Shown here: in pieces, positions 61,664 to 64,000 of the stretch | Numbering within the stretch: position 1 is the first letter of the stretch | Layout: each line of letters begins with the position of its first letter | From: Trichopria drosophilae | Taxonomy: Eukaryota > Arthropoda > Insecta > Hymenoptera > Diapriidae | DNA: 64,000 bases | NCBI GenBank assembly: GCA_030407085.1 | Contig: CM059582.1 | Coordinates: 198,136,001-198,200,000 of the forward strand | Reading direction: 5' to 3' | Program-made: the position numbers and the translations under genes | Notes under the pieces: generated by a model | Database searches by the model: none | What the model saw: only the letters and a program-made list of their open reading frames with translations | Told to the model about the DNA's origin: nothing

Positions 61664-62578
61664 CATTCGCCGGTCACACCTCCTAAAAATGCTAAGAACG
61701 ACACACGGGGTCTACCGGACCCCAAAGCTTAAAATCGTTCCTGGATTAGAAGAGTAAGCCGTAGCAAGTTACAATAATTCTGAGACGTGGTTCAACCATC
61801 CCAAATTATGATCCAATTATTCATTTGCATAAATTTCCAACTAACATAGTACACAAAATTACAAATAAAAAAAGCGTAGAAAATTAACTTAAAAATCATA
61901 ACTTATTATATCTTTAATATTTTTTAATGAAATTTTCTGAACGTATTTTGCCGTTTGCGGTCTTGTAGAAAAAAATAGTATATTGCATAATCATAAAAGC
62001 ATAATCTTTAAAAAATAAAATACACAATTTTTACCTACATACTTGGTTTATTTATACATAAATTTAAAATATAAGATATATAACTGAACAAATAAAGTAA
62101 TTTACATCATGATAATCGAAAATTTCTGAAGCATCTCCGCCAATAGTTTCATCTTCGATAGTTTCATTTTACAAATATTACGAACTCTTAAATTCCAAGC
62201 CATCTCTAAAACTATAAATAATATATACATATCCTAATATTATTGAGAGTAAATAACAGATGTACAATACGCATTATTTACCGTGATATTTCGACTATTT
62301 GTACTACACAAATCATGAAATAAAAGCTTTTTTATTTTCTTCAAAGTATACATTGTAGTTACACTGAGGTCCGCTGGACCCCGCCACGAAATTGACTAAC
62401 TTTTGTAACATACCACGTGTATACTGACGTTTGTCAGACAAAAGCATTACCAGAAATTTATTGATAGCACTTTAAATTACCGATAGTGTTTCAATATTTA
62501 CAATTTAAAACTAAGAAAGCGACTTATTTACCTGTAAATTCATCGTGGAGTCTGCTGGACCCTAGTGACCTGCAAAGG
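61664..62578. mobile_element. Candidate piggyBac-like non-autonomous element
   Basis: 915 bp between TTAA (61660-61663) and TTAA (62579-62582). Imperfect inverted ends are CATTCGCCGGTCAC and, read in reverse, CCTTTGCAGGTCAC (11 of 14). Palindromic GGGTCTACCGGACCC-type motifs lie near both ends (61707 and 62552) and at 62369, as is common in piggyBac-like elements. No transposase. Confidence 0.55.
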
Positions 62579-62969
62579 TTAACATTAAGTAACATAACAT
62601 CAATTTTCGTTGAAAACGACTTTCTAAGCCGCTTGATTTTAAATTAACCGCAATGTCTTTATTACTCGGTATACCGTCTATTGACGAAATCAACAAATGA
62701 AAATAAGTAAACATCCAGCTTAGATATAAACTATACAGTGATACGAAAAAATATACGAAGTCAGAAACCGTATACCGAGAAATAAATACATTGAAATTAA
62801 ATTAAATAACATAGTTCATAGTCTGGTCTTAAAAAGTAATATGGCTGTAAGGACTATGTTACAACAGTGAGATCGCATTAGTATCAGGAACACCTTTCTT
62901 TCAGTGAAGCTAGGATATAAGCATTTTCAGCGCATAGTCCATGAAAATTCAGTTTTATGACGAAATTCC
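62579..62969. other. Unassigned AT-rich stretch
   Basis: No recognised feature between the piggyBac-like candidate and the inverted minisatellite. Confidence 0.3.
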
Positions 62970-63260
62970 AGACATTTCAGAATTTTCGGTGAAGAACCGG
63001 ACATTTCAAAATTTGCTCGACGAAGAACCGGAAGTTTGACAATCTTGCCGCGAAGAACCGGTTATTACAAGATTTTTTATAGCGATTTATTATTTCGTAG
63101 CAACTTTTGAACACGTCGCGCGATTTTGAAATGTTCGGTTCTTCGTCAAAAGCCACGAAATGGCCGGTTTTTCGTCGCAACTTCCGAAATGAACGGTTCT
63201 TCGTCCCGAAACCGAGTTGTCCAGTTTTCCGCCTCACTTTTGAAATGTCCAGTTCTTCTT
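62970..63260. repeat. Inverted minisatellite of GAAGAACCGG units
   Basis: Left half: three or four units of about 30 bp built on CGAAGAACCGGACATTTC. Right half (from about 63125): four to five units in the reverse orientation (GAAATGTCCGGTTCTTCG). A loop of about 55 bp lies between. Open frames on both strands follow from the repeats. Confidence 0.85.
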
Positions 63261-64000
63261 CTTTTCATTTTCTCTTCTAAAAAAGACGATTTATGCGTTG
63301 TTGTATTTTTAATTTTATGTCACTTACTATATTATAAAGGTTGTAAATTAAGTATGTTACATTGCTTAGTAATCGTTATATAGCTTGAATGTTGTATCTC
63401 AATATTTAATTCTTTATGTCACTAATTCATTAAATGTGACTTAAAATTGACACTTAGATTTGGTTTTATTAATTATGAAAGGTGCATCGATAATAAAATG
63501 CATGAGCTTAAAGTGTTTGTAGATGTGTAAATATAGAATTTGCAAAAGTTACTTTTTTTACTGTAGCCTTTATCGACTTTAATAACACCAGGTCAAATAA
63601 AAAAAATCCTCGTAATTAATTCAAAAAACAAAGAGCAATGAAAGCTTTTGTGAAACGTCAAATTTTAACTTCATGTTGACGAAACTAGGGCGTAAAGGAC
63701 ATCGACAAGCACGTAGACACGCTTTTGTGCGCTTTGAATCGCTTATTTTTCAGAGCGAATGTAAAGCGCGTAACTCCTGTGATGGGGCTCGGAGCTTTTT
63801 CGCATGCTGAGGAGCATCGCGGCTTTAGGGGGGCTGTGCAAGCTCGCGAGCTTACACTCGGGCCCTAGAGGCGTACGCGTCTTACCTTATCTTGTCTTTC
63901 TCGGTATGTCGACGCGCGAGCAGCTTCTTTTCGCTGACAAACTACGCTTCCTTCCTTTCCTCCTACGTTTTCTCCCTTCGGCCACTACTTCTCCTAGGAG
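63261..64000. other. Unassigned sequence, turning GC-rich at the end
   Basis: AT-rich to about 63650, then clearly GC- and CpG-richer, with AGGGCGTAAAGG near 63690 and a pyrimidine-rich tail after 63930. This could be the edge of a promoter region or another repeat; nothing decides it within the window. Confidence 0.3.

Overview
The window looks like a stretch of repeat-rich, AT-rich eukaryotic nuclear DNA. An insect is most likely, perhaps a hymenopteran such as an ant. This is inferred from the kinds of element present (Tc1/mariner-type transposons and MITEs, a tRNA-headed SINE, a Ty3/gypsy relic, piggyBac-like ends) and from one short GT-AG intron; species cannot be told from the sequence alone. 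No bacterial-style operons, CRISPR arrays, rRNA genes or genuine tRNA genes were seen. Only three reading frames look like real, intact genes: one full-length DDE transposase (28302-29366) and two copies of a spliced zinc-finger gene (5358-6497 and 39904-41238, both minus strand).

Layout. (1) 1-1397: a dispersed repeat (here 'Z') and unassigned sequence. (2) 'Y' segmental duplications occur four times, all in the same orientation: Y1 1398-4009, Y2 5170-13433, Y3 39725-49067 and Y4 49726-55012. Y2 and Y3 carry the zinc-finger gene. Y2, Y3 and Y4 carry, at one identical TA site, a 3.3-3.9 kb DNA transposon 'X' with very long inverted repeats (about 0.85 kb) and a dead transposase. Y1 has the empty X site. 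(3) 14849-38415: a giant imperfect palindrome. Left-arm blocks 14849-18705, 20935-23175 and 26690-27258 recur inverted and in mirror order at 37107-38415, 30112-31760 and 29543-30112. An intact transposon with 212-bp inverted repeats sits exactly on the symmetry axis. (4) 49068-49725 and 55013-64000: mostly unassigned sequence, with one piggyBac-like candidate and one inverted minisatellite.

The arms and duplicates serve as natural filled-site/empty-site comparisons. Four families of TA-flanked insertions are seen both with and without the insertion: 15093-16491; 22398-23001; 12003-12401 with 47395-47793; and 42371-42795 with 49811-50235. The first contains a SINE with a 15-bp target duplication. 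A second copy of that SINE (14-bp duplication) lies in the right arm. Insertion patterns among Y2, Y3 and Y4 cannot fit a simple tree and point to recombination or gene conversion between copies.

The most interesting items are the transposon-centred palindrome, the intact DD41D-type transposase, the zinc-finger gene whose 65-residue coding repeat differs in number (3 versus 4) between duplicates, and the X family with its relative 'W' at 25393-26640. X and W share terminal and transposase features, but I could not place them in a named superfamily. All comparisons were made by eye; no alignment or database search was run.
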